Positions 9,140 through 18,760 of a stretch of DNA of 64,000 nt are shown in pieces. The notes under the pieces were generated by a model. That model worked only from the letters and a program-made list of their open reading frames with translations. It was not told where the DNA came from and searched no databases. The first letter of the stretch is position 1; every line of letters begins with the position of its first letter. The position numbers and the translations under genes were made by a program. Where the stretch lies: contig NZ_PGCK01000013.1 in NCBI RefSeq assembly GCF_021023085.1, positions 1 to 64,000 of the forward strand, given 5' to 3'. The DNA is from Methanooceanicella nereidis (lineage in GTDB: Archaea; Halobacteriota; Methanocellia; Methanocellales; Methanocellaceae).

Positions 9140-10084
9140 TCATGCGCCGGTAGAAAGCGATGCTTCACTATTTGAAGCATTTATTTTTTTATCGTATACG
9201 TATATCGCTGCGAGCATCGCCAGCCCCACACCAAGGGCAATAGCATCCGGCCATGTGCCCATATCCATGTTAAAGAGGTAAATTTTCGCCGGCTCCGTCA
9301 GTATGAATATCGGAGACCCTCCCAGCCCGGATTCACCTGATACGAACACGTTGAAGACCATGAAGTCTTCAAGGAAATGGAATCCGATAGGAACATAAAG
9401 CGACCTTGTTACGACGAACAGGTAACCGAAGACCAGCGCCAGCACGAATATGCTTATAAAATATATAGGCTGGACGTGAGTCACGGCATGGGATATGACG
9501 AACACGAAGGAAGCTAAGCATAGAGCTACCGGCATACTAAACTTTTCCATAAGTGAAGACTGTATGTAGCCGCGGTACAATATCTCTTCGCCGAACCCCA
9601 CTGCCAGCGTCGCGACAAGCAGCAGCACGAATGACATTACGATAGTGCTGAGAGGATATACGGAAAACCCGGTAGTGACAATGCTCATCTGTCCAGTGAG
9701 AATGGATATGCCGATCAGGGAACCGATAAAGACAACATCCAGAAGCATGCCCAGCCCGAATAGCTTAAGGGTATCTCTGCGAACCCTTAGACCGAAGCTG
9801 TCCGGCGAGAACTTTTTCCTGTCGACTTTAGTATAGAACAGGTACGCGATCAGTATGAAGACAATATTCTGGACGATGACTATTGCCACCTGAGCCTCGA
9901 TACTGCCCAGAAGCGCAGTTGCCTTATCGGATGCCGATTGCGGATCTCCGGAGGTCATCGAATAGTACATGTTCGCCCCTATGATAAATGACGCGTGGAC
10001 AGCGATGACAGCGATCAGAAGAACGATGAATACCGCCACGATCTTTAAAAGGGCGGTGACTTTACCGTTTTTATCTTTCAACAA
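9140..10084 (-). CDS. CPBP-family (CAAX-like) intramembrane protease
   Basis: The 314-residue polytopic membrane protein has about eight hydrophobic helices. It carries the CPBP/Abi signature motifs: GEEILYRGY (EExxxR) at about 165-173, an F/H motif in the next helix (ISHAVTH, about 198-204), and GFHFLEDF near 255. These residues form the predicted glutamate metalloprotease site inside the membrane. The natural substrate is unknown; homologues process prenylated proteins or bacteriocins. It is transcribed in the same direction as the HTH regulator at 10152, 67 bp downstream of it. Confidence 0.85.
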   Translation of the reverse strand: MLKDKNGKVTALLKIVAVFIVLLIAVIAVHASFIIGANMYYSMTSGDPQSASDKATALLGSIEAQVAIVIVQNIVFILIAYLFYTKVDRKKFSPDSFGLRVRRDTLKLFGLGMLLDVVFIGSLIGISILTGQMSIVTTGFSVYPLSTIVMSFVLLLVATLAVGFGEEILYRGYIQSSLMEKFSMPVALCLASFVFVISHAVTHVQPIYFISIFVLALVFGYLFVVTRSLYVPIGFHFLEDFMVFNVFVSGESGLGGSPIFILTEPAKIYLFNMDMGTWPDAIALGVGLAMLAAIYVYDKKINASNSEASLSTGA

Positions 10085-10151
10085 AGTTATAAGTAAAACC
10101 CCTCGAGATTATTTCGCTTGCGTATATTATAGATTTTATGTCTATTATAGA

Positions 10152-10778
10152 TCATTTCGGGTGCACGTAGTTTTCGAGCACCTTTTTTTCAGCCTTCCTG
10201 AGATGTTCGACCGCAGTAGAAGGCGATATGCCCATCTTCTGTGCAACATCTTCGATGGATGCGCGGCGCGGCGAATCAAAATACCCCATATCTAGCGCGG
10301 TCGTAAGGGCCGCCATCTGCTTGCCTGTCAGCCCTGCCCCATCGGGGACGGTTTCGCCGTCGTTATTCCTTATATATGCAATATCAGCGTAATCCTCGAG
10401 GCTGGACATGACTGTCTGAAGATCTTTTCGCGTAGGGGCCATCAGATGCCAGTTCTCAATACCGTCCTTGACGACCGTAGGCCCTACGAAGACACAATTG
10501 GTCTTGATGATGTTCTCGATGATAGAGCTTTGCTGGGCCCATGTTATGACCTCGGCGCGGTTTGAGCACTTTGAAAGCACTGTAAATTTCTTGATCTCGG
10601 GCAGCCCGCTTAAAAATCCCTCAAGCTCGTTTATCCTGGGCGTTATTATGGTCTGATATCCGTATAGCTGCTTGTTTGGCAGCACATATGTATATTTCAC
10701 TATGATCGTCGCCTTCAGCGACCTCGAAAGCTTATAATGCCAGCAGTCCTTGTGTTTTATGCCGATGCTAACTACCAT
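10152..10778 (-). CDS. Bacterio-opsin activator-like HTH-10 transcription regulator
   Basis: The 208-residue protein ends with a helix-turn-helix of the HTH_10 type: LTGKQMAALTTALDMGYFD, ASIEDVAQKMGISPSTAVEHLRKAEKK. This C-terminal domain defines the archaeal bacterio-opsin-activator family. The N-terminal ~130 residues form a variable sensor-like domain with two Cys but no recognisable ligand motif. It is divergent from ilvC with only 78 bp between start codons, so it could act on ilvC, but no operator is identified. Confidence 0.85.
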   Translation of the reverse strand: MVVSIGIKHKDCWHYKLSRSLKATIIVKYTYVLPNKQLYGYQTIITPRINELEGFLSGLPEIKKFTVLSKCSNRAEVITWAQQSSIIENIIKTNCVFVGPTVVKDGIENWHLMAPTRKDLQTVMSSLEDYADIAYIRNNDGETVPDGAGLTGKQMAALTTALDMGYFDSPRRASIEDVAQKMGISPSTAVEHLRKAEKKVLENYVHPK

Positions 10779-10856
10779 ATAAGTACCATGGACCGTATAT
10801 GTCCGGTAAATAATTTAAAGTAATTGGTAGGACACTTTATTTTAAGGTCGATAATC

Positions 10857-11855
10857 ATGGTCAAGATATATTATGAGAAAGACGCTGATATGAAGTTCTT
10901 GAAGGATAAGACTATCGCTATCATAGGATATGGCAGCCAGGGAATGGCGCAGTCACAGAATTTGAAGGACTCCGGCCTGAAGGTCGTTGTCGGCGTAAGG
11001 AAGGACGGAGAGTCCTGGAAGCAGGCAAAGAAGGACGGGCTCGCAGTAGCCACGATCGAAGACGCCGCGAAGCAGGCCGACGTTATCCAGATGCTTATAC
11101 CCGATGAGCTTCAGGGCAAAGTATACAAAGAGCAGATCGAGCCTTACATGAAGAAAGGCAAGGTCTTGATGTTCTCGCACGGATTTAACATTCACTACGG
11201 CATGATAAAGCCGGGAGAGGGCATAGACGTAGTCATGATAGCCCCGAAGAGCCCGGGGCACCTTGTAAGAAGGATGTACCAGGAAGGCGTGGGCGTTCCG
11301 GCACTTATAGCCGTCGAAAAGGACGCTTCAGGGAAGGCCCGCAGCATCGGTCTCGCCTATGCCAGGGGTATCGGATGCACCAAGGCAGGTGTCATAGAGA
11401 CCACCTTCAAGGAAGAGACCGAGACGGATCTTTTCGGCGAGCAGGTAGACCTCTGCGGCGGCGTTACCGAAATGGTCAAGGCGTCGTTCGAGACTCTTTG
11501 TGCGGCAGGATACCAGCCTGAGATCGCATATTTTGAAACGCTCCACGAGCTAAAGCTCATAGTGGACCTGATGTACGAGGGCGGGCTGGCAGCCATGTGG
11601 GACAGCGTTTCCGATACCGCGCAATATGGCGGCCTCACGAGAGGGAAGAGGATCATCAACGACCAGAGCAGGATGGAAATGTGGAGAACGCTCGAGGAGA
11701 TCCAGGACGGCCGCTTTGCAAAGGAATGGGTGCTTGAGAACATGGCGGGCAGGCCCGTGTTCAACGCGCTGGCAAAGCAGGATGCCGATCACCAGATCGA
11801 GACTGTGGGCAAAGAACTCCGCGCCATGATGCCCTGGCTTAAAAAGAAGAAATAG
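10857..11855 (+). CDS. ilvC: Ketol-acid reductoisomerase, class I
   Basis: The 332-residue enzyme converts 2-acetolactate (or acetohydroxybutyrate) to the dihydroxy acid with NADPH and Mg2+ in valine/isoleucine synthesis. Seen: the nucleotide-binding [17 protein letters not shown] at about 20-36, [10 protein letters not shown] (basic/Ser residues typical of an NADPH loop), APKSPGH, and the metal-binding acidic residues in TDLFGEQ and [10 protein letters not shown]. The length matches the family. ATG 10857 is preferred to the upstream 10824 because AAGGT lies 8 bases before it and [11 protein letters not shown] is the usual family N-terminus. No ilvB/ilvN genes are adjacent, which is unusual but not rare. 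Confidence 0.97.
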   Translation: MVKIYYEKDADMKFLKDKTIAIIGYGSQGMAQSQNLKDSGLKVVVGVRKDGESWKQAKKDGLAVATIEDAAKQADVIQMLIPDELQGKVYKEQIEPYMKKGKVLMFSHGFNIHYGMIKPGEGIDVVMIAPKSPGHLVRRMYQEGVGVPALIAVEKDASGKARSIGLAYARGIGCTKAGVIETTFKEETETDLFGEQVDLCGGVTEMVKASFETLCAAGYQPEIAYFETLHELKLIVDLMYEGGLAAMWDSVSDTAQYGGLTRGKRIINDQSRMEMWRTLEEIQDGRFAKEWVLENMAGRPVFNALAKQDADHQIETVGKELRAMMPWLKKKK

Positions 11856-11858
11856 ATC

Positions 11859-11884
11859 GAGGGATTCTCCCTCCCAATTTTTTA
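11859..11884 (+). terminator. ilvC terminator
   Basis: GAGGGA (11859-11864), a three-base loop and TCCCTC (11868-11873) form a perfect stem followed by a T-rich run. It lies four bases after the ilvC stop. Confidence 0.75.
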
Positions 11885-12290
11885 AAAATGTCCTTAAATA
11901 TCAGGATACTCCAATCAACAAACAAAGATTTACAGGAACAAACGTTTTTTCTGTAAGTGTAGAACGCAGGTGGGCTCAAAGGTGGAATATCGATCTTTAA
12001 GCTTAATCCGTCAGGACATTAAGTAAGATAAATATTATTTCTGCGAGCCCCTTGTGTTCGACACAATATCATCAGTCCAGAACTGTTTTATTAGTTCCTT
12101 CAATGGACCATGCCTGATAATCGATCGTGATCAAAGCCCATAGCATTCTTTTTCAAATGATTATTACAATCAAATAATTATTAACTCACTAAACAATAAG
12201 AAGTACGCATTAAAATTGATTAATTTTTATATAAATTATCTTTGTATTAATTCATGAAACCTAATCAAATAAAAAATCAGGGGTGGATTG
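11885..12290. other. Intergenic region without visible genes
   Basis: No credible ORF or RNA is seen. The last ~100 bases are AT-rich with TATA-like sequence around 12227-12240, a plausible promoter for the low-complexity protein. A GGGGTGG ribosome-binding site lies just before ATG 12291. Confidence 0.45.
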
Positions 12291-13028
12291 ATGAAAAAGA
12301 GCAGTATTTGTGTAATCTTAATGGCATCTATGCTCCTGCTGTCATTAGCGCCGGTAACGGGTGCCCAATACCCGGGCCAGATGCCAGGACAAATGCCAGG
12401 ACAAATGCCAGGACAAATGCCAGGACAAATGCCAGGACAAATGCCAGGACAAATGCCAGGACAAATGCCAGGACAAATGCCAGGACAAATGCCGGAAAAA
12501 AAGGTAAACATACCGCCGGCCCCGGAAGTACCAGAAGTGAACATGACCTTTGGCAACACTGAGAGAATGGCGATCATAGCTGAACAGCTATCACAAGCAT
12601 CCTCAGGTAATGCAATAATGTATATGAGTGAAGGCCCCGGGAAGATGATATCCGTAGACGTAAAACTGATAAAAGATGCGGATCCGTATGACCTTGCTGG
12701 GACAATGGCAAACCTGACCTATATGATAAAAGGCATCTTCATGATAACAGACCTTAAGAAATGCGATATTGCCCTAAAAGTGTATGATTCAGGCGGCAAT
12801 ACCATTATAGACGCATTATTCTCAGACAGTAAGAACGCCTTCGAGAAATTTAAAGTGACAGAGACACCGCTGACAAGAAGGGCAGCACCAGGATACGGAC
12901 AACAACCAGGATACGGACAACAACCAGGATACGGACAACAACCAGGATACGGACAACAACCAGGATACGGACAACAACCAGGATACGGACAACAACCAGG
13001 ATACGGACAACAACCAGGATATAGCTGA
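12291..13028 (+). CDS. Secreted low-complexity repeat protein (MPGQ and PGYGQQ)
   Basis: The 245-residue product has a signal peptide ending VTGAQ at about residue 26. Nine MPGQ tetrads (plus one YPGQ) follow, then a folded-looking middle of ~130 residues ([18 protein letters not shown] ... [17 protein letters not shown]). Seven PGYGQQ hexads make up the C-terminus. The flanking Pro/Gly/Gln-rich arms suggest a flexible, perhaps sticky or self-associating surface protein. No known domain is recognised in the core. ATG 12291 has GGGGTGG upstream; an adjacent TTG at 12288 is not needed. Confidence 0.7.
   Translation: MKKSSICVILMASMLLLSLAPVTGAQYPGQMPGQMPGQMPGQMPGQMPGQMPGQMPGQMPGQMPGQMPEKKVNIPPAPEVPEVNMTFGNTERMAIIAEQLSQASSGNAIMYMSEGPGKMISVDVKLIKDADPYDLAGTMANLTYMIKGIFMITDLKKCDIALKVYDSGGNTIIDALFSDSKNAFEKFKVTETPLTRRAAPGYGQQPGYGQQPGYGQQPGYGQQPGYGQQPGYGQQPGYGQQPGYS
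12369..12488 (+). repeat. 12-bp tandem repeat encoding MPGQ
   Basis: The unit atgccaggacaa is repeated nine times without error from 12381 to 12488, after one diverged unit at 12369. Perfect identity at silent positions points to recent expansion by slippage. The copy number is likely variable between strains. Confidence 0.95.
12891..13025 (+). repeat. 18-bp tandem repeat encoding PGYGQQ
   Basis: The unit ggatacggacaacaacca is repeated seven times exactly from 12891 to 13016, ending in a half unit before the stop. Like the N-terminal repeat of the same gene it is identical at the DNA level. Confidence 0.95.
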
Positions 13029-13215
13029 TCAGTTATTTCACAAAAAAGTTTTAAGTTAAAAATATATCGGGAAAATAAATACTCTTTCAATAGCAGGATA
13101 AAACGATTAAATTTACCCTGCTCTTTTATTTTTATAGCTTATTAGTACTTTTTTAAATTCTAATTGGATATTATTCTCCGTCATACATTTATTATATAAA
13201 ACATAGCACGTTTGA

Positions 13216-13413
13216 CAAAACAAGTTAAAATATATTCTTCGCGATCAGTGTAAGACCATCATTAAGAACGAGACAGAGGATTACGGATTAACCAGGTATT
13301 ACGACAAGCTGGAAGTCTTAAACAGTCTGGACCTTAACGTCGGGGAGGAACATTATATAAGTTTCTCAGACCTGACAGTGCGGGCAAATCAACAACGATC
13401 GGAATATCCATAA
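13216..13413 (+). pseudogene. Possible remnant of a coding region
   Basis: A 65-codon open frame without a start reads QCKTIIKNETEDYGLTRYY then DKLEVLNSLDLNVGEEHYIS then FSDLTVRANQQR. The composition is protein-like and unlike the surrounding AT-rich spacer. It may be the tail of a decayed gene, perhaps a transposase, but the family cannot be named. It is the only coding-like content of the gene-free stretch 13029-13917. Confidence 0.3.
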
Positions 13414-13818
13414 GTTTTATATATACGATTGGTGTCAAGGCCGATGCTATGGGATAAGATATAAGCCCCGCATATGCTTGCATATTGCTTGCAGGGGTGA
13501 TAGGATTATTTGACTGCCGGGATCTGTAAACTTACAGATAATCAATTATCTATTTTTATTTTTAATTTTTAAAATTCATTATTTTTACTTTATTTTTACA
13601 AATGTCAATATGTAAATAAAATTACAGAACAAATCGAGATGTTAGCTTATTTTGTTTTTGTAATTACTTTATTGTAACAATATGTATTTATATGAATAAA
13701 CATTTAAAAAGTAAAAATAATACAGATATAGAATTATTTTCTTATAATTCTGTAATTTCAAATACCGTTTTTAACAAATGAAATTATTTTTGGATAATTT
13801 CCATTTAATTACAAAAAA

Positions 13819-13830
13819 TTTATAATAAAA
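13819..13830 (+). promoter_or_regulatory. TATA box of the archaellin genes
   Basis: TTTATAATAAAA lies about 90 bases before the first archaellin ATG, implying a leader of roughly 65 bases. It is followed by a direct repeat cttgtacttgta at 13831-13842, which could be an operator half-site pair. Confidence 0.5.
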
Positions 13831-13917
13831 CTTGTACTTGTACTTATTAGAAAGTAGCCAGAACAATCCTATTAATCATGTTTATCCTGGCGTACTATCA
13901 ACCACAGAGGTATAATT

Positions 13918-14532
13918 ATGAAGAAGAACACAAGCAAATTCAGCAAGAATGATGCAGCGTTCACCGGACTTGAAGCTGCCATCGTCTTGATCGCATTCGT
14001 GGTGGTCGCAGCCGTGTTCTCCTACGTCATGCTGGGAGCTGGTTTCTTCACATCACAGAAAAGTAAAGAAGTGGTACACACTGGAGTAAGCCAGGCCACT
14101 TCCTCGGTAGAACTTGCAGGCGATGTGATCGGTATCGGAGATGCCGACGGAGGAAACTGTGACTATATAAAGATTACATTACAGCTTACAGCTGGTAACA
14201 ATCCGATCGACCTTTCTAAAACGGTCATATCATATAGAACGTCCAGCGCTTATAATCCAAGCATATGGACATACACTACACTATATGAAGACGATTCTTC
14301 AGCAACGAACTCTTACAAGTGGGTAACCACCAACCAGGCATCAGCAGCATCCGCGGACACGTTATTAGAGAAGAACGAGAAAGTTGAGATCTGTATGAAG
14401 CTGCCCGCAGCACAGCCAGGAGTTAACGAGAAGATTAACCTTGAGATCAAGCCGCCAGCCGGTGCAACGTTAACGATCTCAGGCACCCTGCCGCCCGCAA
14501 TAGCAACGACCGGAGTATTCAACATAATTTAA
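13918..14532 (+). CDS. flaB: Archaellin (archaeal flagellin) 1
   Basis: The 204-residue protein is a structural subunit of the archaellum filament. It has a short basic class III signal peptide (about 14 residues, KKNTSKFSKNDAA), then the conserved core FTGLEAAIVLIAFVVVAAVF with Glu at mature position +5 if cleavage precedes Phe. The -1 residue is then Ala rather than the usual Gly. The C-terminal beta domain carries few N-x-S/T sequons, for example NSY is absent but ATNSYK is near 121. AGAGGT precedes the ATG. Gene 2 follows 16 bp downstream. The motor operon is 14 kb away. Confidence 0.95.
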   Translation: MKKNTSKFSKNDAAFTGLEAAIVLIAFVVVAAVFSYVMLGAGFFTSQKSKEVVHTGVSQATSSVELAGDVIGIGDADGGNCDYIKITLQLTAGNNPIDLSKTVISYRTSSAYNPSIWTYTTLYEDDSSATNSYKWVTTNQASAASADTLLEKNEKVEICMKLPAAQPGVNEKINLEIKPPAGATLTISGTLPPAIATTGVFNII

Positions 14533-14548
14533 GGATGGAGGATAGGAA

Positions 14549-15103
14549 ATGTCAAACATTAGATCTAAGAAGTTCGCAAAGAACGATGCAGCATTTACAG
14601 GTCTTGAAGCTGCGATCGTGCTCATAGCGTTCGTGGTGGTCGCGGCCGTGTTCTCCTACGTCATGTTAGGGGCAGGCTTCTTCACTTCGCAGAAAAGCAA
14701 AGAAGTCGTACACACCGGTGTCGACCAGGCAACGTCATCTATTCAGCTTTCTGGTGACTTAGTAGCACAGGGCGACGGTACCGAACTGACCAACATCAAG
14801 ATCACGATAGGACTGACTGCTGGTAACAACCCGGTAGACGTATCCAAGATCACAGTTGCCGGAAGAACGGTTGACGCTTATGCAAGTACGCTGACATACA
14901 CATCAGACTTCATAATGCCGGACGTCAAGGCTAACGGTCTGATCGAAGGAACCGACAAGGTAGAGCTTACAGTAGACGTATCCTCGCTCAACGTGAACAA
15001 GAACGAGGAACTCTGGCTTGAGATCAAGCCGGCCACCGGTGCAATATTAAACGTGCACATGACAGCTCCACCATCGATCGAGTCTTACATGGTGCTCTAC
15101 TAA
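14549..15103 (+). CDS. flaB: Archaellin (archaeal flagellin) 2
   Basis: This 184-residue archaellin is a paralogue of the preceding gene. The first ~50 mature residues, through GAGFFTSQKSKEVVHTGV, are almost identical, while the beta domain has diverged and is about 20 residues shorter. It has the same signal architecture (KFAKNDAA|FTGLE). GGAGG lies in front of the ATG, and a 16-bp spacing suggests one transcript with the first gene. The pair may serve as major and minor filament subunits, which is inference from other archaea with multiple archaellins. Confidence 0.95.
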   Translation: MSNIRSKKFAKNDAAFTGLEAAIVLIAFVVVAAVFSYVMLGAGFFTSQKSKEVVHTGVDQATSSIQLSGDLVAQGDGTELTNIKITIGLTAGNNPVDVSKITVAGRTVDAYASTLTYTSDFIMPDVKANGLIEGTDKVELTVDVSSLNVNKNEELWLEIKPATGAILNVHMTAPPSIESYMVLY

Positions 15104-15130
15104 GCACCATAATTTCCTTTTTTAATTTTT
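15090..15130 (+). terminator. Archaellin transcript terminator
   Basis: TGGTGCT (15090-15096) and AGCACCA (15103-15109) form a perfect 7-bp stem with the stop codon in the loop. T-rich sequence follows (ccttttttaattttt). Confidence 0.7.
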
Positions 15131-15289
15131 CCCGGGGTTTTAAAGCTTCTTTTTTTATAAAACGCTTATAAAAGGGATTAAACAATATTTTATATGTAAG
15201 TTCTCTGTTCTTTAATTTCTTTAGTGCATACATAAATCAATATTTGATAAAATCCATCCCAAATGCTAACAAGGAATACTGAACCGCAA

Positions 15290-16015
15290 ACCACGAAATC
15301 TTTGATGAGCGGGGTCTTGCTCAGGTTTTAAGAATGAAAGAACGTGTCGTACTTACCCGGTCTTTGAGATGAAGTTTTTTATGTTTGTTCCTGTCGGATG
15401 GCAGGTAGACACATAACCTCACAGAAACACGGAAACACAAAAATTTTTTTTATGATTTTTTAAGGGCTCAAAGACCCCAAAATCTTACTCACTAAATCAC
15501 AAAGTGCTCTAGTATCACTGTCAATGCTCTAATATCCCTAACGCTCGGCTCAACGCACTAACCTCTCCAATTCACCAACGCTAAAACAAGGCCCGAACAT
15601 TCTCCAAGAGCACGAAGGTTTAACTGCACGGTTGACGTTTCACGATCGATATTCATGTTGATGGGATCAGGGGTACACAAACCGGGATTTTAAATTTTTG
15701 TGTTTTTGGAGAATGTTCGGGCCTTGTTTTAGCGTTAGTGTATTAGAGCATTTCGAGCATTAAACCGGGCATTTGAGACCTTGGCGCGAGACGGTGATAC
15801 TAGAGCCCTTCGTGGTTTTTGCGAGTGAATCTTAGGGTTTTCGTGACCTTAAAAAATCATATAAAAATTTTTGTGTTTCTGTGTTTCTGTGAGGTTATGT
15901 GTCCACCTGCCATCCGACACGAACAACCATAAAAACTATATCCTTGAGATCAGGGAGTGATCATATGTTTTTCATCATTAAAACCTGAGCAAGAACCTGC
16001 TCATCAAAAATCTCA
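15290..16015. repeat. Large imperfect palindrome built from repeat copies B and C
   Basis: Copy B (about 15386-15640, reversed) and copy C (15689-15925, forward) of the dispersed repeat face each other across a spacer of about 50 bp. Outside them a further pair of arms matches in inverted orientation. The left arm, around 15300-15345, reads atctttgatgagcggggtct then tgctcaggttttaag. The right arm, around 15970-16010, reads cttaaaacctgagcaag-like, then gctcatcaaaaat. The arms are diverged, so the structure is old or mobile. Nothing coding is seen from 15131 to 16190. Confidence 0.8.
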
Positions 16016-16190
16016 TGGTGAAAGAATGATTAAACAGAAATTATCGGGACACACCACTAAATATATATAAATGAACAGAATGCTTTATCGCTAAACGATG
16101 AGGAAAAAATATGAGTTAAGGAGCCCGGAAGTAAATAGGATATCGGGCACTGTTCATGTAAAAATAACAACGCATAAAGTAAACTATTGA

Positions 16191-18341
16191 TCAGGCTTTA
16201 TCGATAACTATCTTATCAACGCCTATACCAAGGTCTTTTCCAAGATTGACACCTGGAGCTTCAGACTTGTACGTATTAGTCCTTATCTCAAGCAGCTGGT
16301 AAAATTCATTCAAGCCTGTTACGGGGACAGTGTAACTATACGTGAATTCCCCCGAAGCCTTAACGCCTTCTCCGATCTTATGGCCGTTAAGATAAAACTC
16401 GACGTATGCGGGATCATTCTCAGGGCGATAACCGGATGTTATGATAGTTATATTCATATCGCCCATATCATCAGGATATTCCAGAGAGACTTTCGAAGAG
16501 CCGGATGTCCACCTGTAGTCATAATTATCCAGATCATTGAAACCGTCGACCTTGCCGACATCGAGATAGCCGATGTCGATGGTATAGGGCAGGCTGACCG
16601 GATCGCCGGACGGACCGATCTCATAAAGATTCGACCAATCGTTATATATCACACGCTTATACGGCAGCGCATTACGCGAGGAGATGACGTACTGGGCATC
16701 GTCCCCGTATGACCGTATGGCATCCGTATCATTGATGTCGATGAAGGATATTCTCTTACTGAACCAGAACGCCGTAAGGCACCAGTAGTTTTTCTTCCTT
16801 AAAAAGTCATTATAGTCTATTAATATCATTTTATTTTCTTTCAGGTTTTCCTTGATATACCCGAACATCTCATTATCGCCATAAAAGGTTGATTCTCCGA
16901 TGCAGCGTTCATACGTGTTGATCGTGGAAAATACCGAGAGGCCAACTAGTAGTATCAGCAGGGCGCCAAAATATTTTTTATTGGACAGGGATAAAACGAA
17001 CAGGGCCAGGACGCTAATAGACATGGTTATTATGAATAAGTCCTTCATGATGTCCGGCTGGATATTTATCAAATAATACAGGGAGATCGTCTGCATAAAG
17101 TTATAATGTTCTCTGGGTATCGTAAATAAAATAAAGAATATGACCAGAATGAACAGTAATATGGCCAGTATCAGTTTATTGTCCTTTTTAAAACCTTCGG
17201 CGAGCGATCGCTCATATGCTATGAAGCCAAAAATAAATATGGCCGGTATGATGGGTTCGATATACCTTCCGTATAATGCATAGCGCGGTATCCCGTATGT
17301 AAAAGAGAGGAAAGTCATTATGATCGCCATCAATACCAAAAAGGTGACCGTCAGATAGACAAAAGATACGTCAAGCGGCCTGTTCAGGTCTTTTTTGAAA
17401 ATGTACGATCGCGCATAATATACTGCCACGAATAAAAAGGCAAAGTATGTTGACAATAACAGGTAATCGATCTCGTGCGATAGGGAATATAACATGATAT
17501 AGATGCCTTCGACCGATGTGAATGAGCTGACAAGCCGTTCGCCATACGCCTTTTCCATATTATATGGACTGCCCATGAAATATGTGCCTTGCGGCACCAT
17601 GTATGACGAGTAAAGCAGCCAGCACGCTACTATGAGGATAACGGGAACAACAAGATATCTTTTTTCATATATCACTTCGGTGATCTTTGCCGTCCTGGAT
17701 TCCCGGTATACGTAATATGCGAATGCCGCTGCGAAGCCTACAAGCATCGATAGCCCCTGAGTGCGAGTGATGAACAGGAACGCTATTGACAGGGATGCAA
17801 GTATGTCCCAATGTCTGCCGTTCTTACTGACGCTCTCCATCAGGAACCATATCGAGAACATGAACAGCGGTATAAAGAGGTTTTCACTGAGCAGAGCAAA
17901 CGTATATATGTTAACGAACGGCAGCGTCGTAATGACCAGGGCACCCGCCAGAGATGTCGCTTTCGGCACATATTTCCTCAGGATAAAATATGCGGGGAAA
18001 ATAACGGAAGTGTTCAGGATCGCGTTGATGACCAGCATAATATGGTATATGGCCTGGCTATCATCTGCCAGCATATATGCGAAAGATAGAAAAAGCGGAT
18101 ATCCCGGAGGGTAGGTCCCCACACCGGGAACGCCGAGGTAATCGCTATATAGTTTCCCGTCAGGCACGTTTTGGGCGATGCTGCCATATATGATCTCATC
18201 GCACAGAAGGTACGGAGAAGAAAATGGCAGTGACATCAAAGATTTGATAAGGATAATTATGATAAATGCCAGTATTATGATAGCGATATCATGGTTATTG
18301 GCCAGATCAAGGATTTTTTTAGGGATCTTAATCATAAACAT
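16191..18341 (-). CDS. GT-C superfamily membrane glycosyltransferase
   Basis: The 716-residue protein has about 12 transmembrane helices across residues 17-480, then a ~230-residue extracytoplasmic domain. The first external loop holds an acidic pair (CDEI, Asp48-Glu49) like the catalytic loop of PMT/ArnT-type transferases that use lipid-linked sugars. The following loop has YPPGYPLFLSF, a motif seen in this group. It probably transfers a sugar from a polyprenyl carrier to glycan or protein outside the membrane. It starts the surface-glycan island next to the archaellins, on the opposite strand. ATG 18341 or the ATG two codons later is the start. Confidence 0.8.
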   Translation of the reverse strand: MFMIKIPKKILDLANNHDIAIIILAFIIIILIKSLMSLPFSSPYLLCDEIIYGSIAQNVPDGKLYSDYLGVPGVGTYPPGYPLFLSFAYMLADDSQAIYHIMLVINAILNTSVIFPAYFILRKYVPKATSLAGALVITTLPFVNIYTFALLSENLFIPLFMFSIWFLMESVSKNGRHWDILASLSIAFLFITRTQGLSMLVGFAAAFAYYVYRESRTAKITEVIYEKRYLVVPVILIVACWLLYSSYMVPQGTYFMGSPYNMEKAYGERLVSSFTSVEGIYIMLYSLSHEIDYLLLSTYFAFLFVAVYYARSYIFKKDLNRPLDVSFVYLTVTFLVLMAIIMTFLSFTYGIPRYALYGRYIEPIIPAIFIFGFIAYERSLAEGFKKDNKLILAILLFILVIFFILFTIPREHYNFMQTISLYYLINIQPDIMKDLFIITMSISVLALFVLSLSNKKYFGALLILLVGLSVFSTINTYERCIGESTFYGDNEMFGYIKENLKENKMILIDYNDFLRKKNYWCLTAFWFSKRISFIDINDTDAIRSYGDDAQYVISSRNALPYKRVIYNDWSNLYEIGPSGDPVSLPYTIDIGYLDVGKVDGFNDLDNYDYRWTSGSSKVSLEYPDDMGDMNITIITSGYRPENDPAYVEFYLNGHKIGEGVKASGEFTYSYTVPVTGLNEFYQLLEIRTNTYKSEAPGVNLGKDLGIGVDKIVIDKA

Positions 18342-18760
18342 ACCATTACGAATTTACGAAGTTATCATAATTAATATATAAATGTTTATTATATATCAAG
18401 CCGGGAATGGTTAAATTACATATAGTGACAGGCATTATGCCTATTAAACTTTTTTATATTTTGTATATAAAATAAATTTTAAAGAATCACTTATCGTAAG
18501 CTTATTTTAAATATTTTGAAGAGGGACGATGATCGGGGAATAAAAACAGTACCGCACAATATAGATATACCCGTAAAGAGTTACTCGATTAGCTGAATAA
18601 CTGGATACACGGGATCGGGACATACGGTTTAATATTAAAGATTTTAGTGATCCGGCCGACACATGTTGACAGGAGTAAAATTTTATAATATCACTACCAA
18701 CAACGATAGGATTATCTCATAATAAATAACAGTCCCGCCAAAAACTAACAGGTATCATTT
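18342..18760. other. Divergent intergenic region of the glycan island
   Basis: No gene is supported. The stretch holds AT-rich sequence, including ttttatattttgtatataaa near 18449-18468, as a possible promoter for the divergent transferase and flippase genes. No hairpin of note is present. Confidence 0.45.

Noticed and set aside
12254-12562. Frames full of simple repeats in the MPGQ region
   Set aside because: They are out-of-frame shadows of the tandem repeat, as are the antisense frames at 12719-13090.
12369-13025. CRISPR array
   Set aside because: The repeats are contiguous without unique spacers and lie in-frame in one gene. No cas gene is present.
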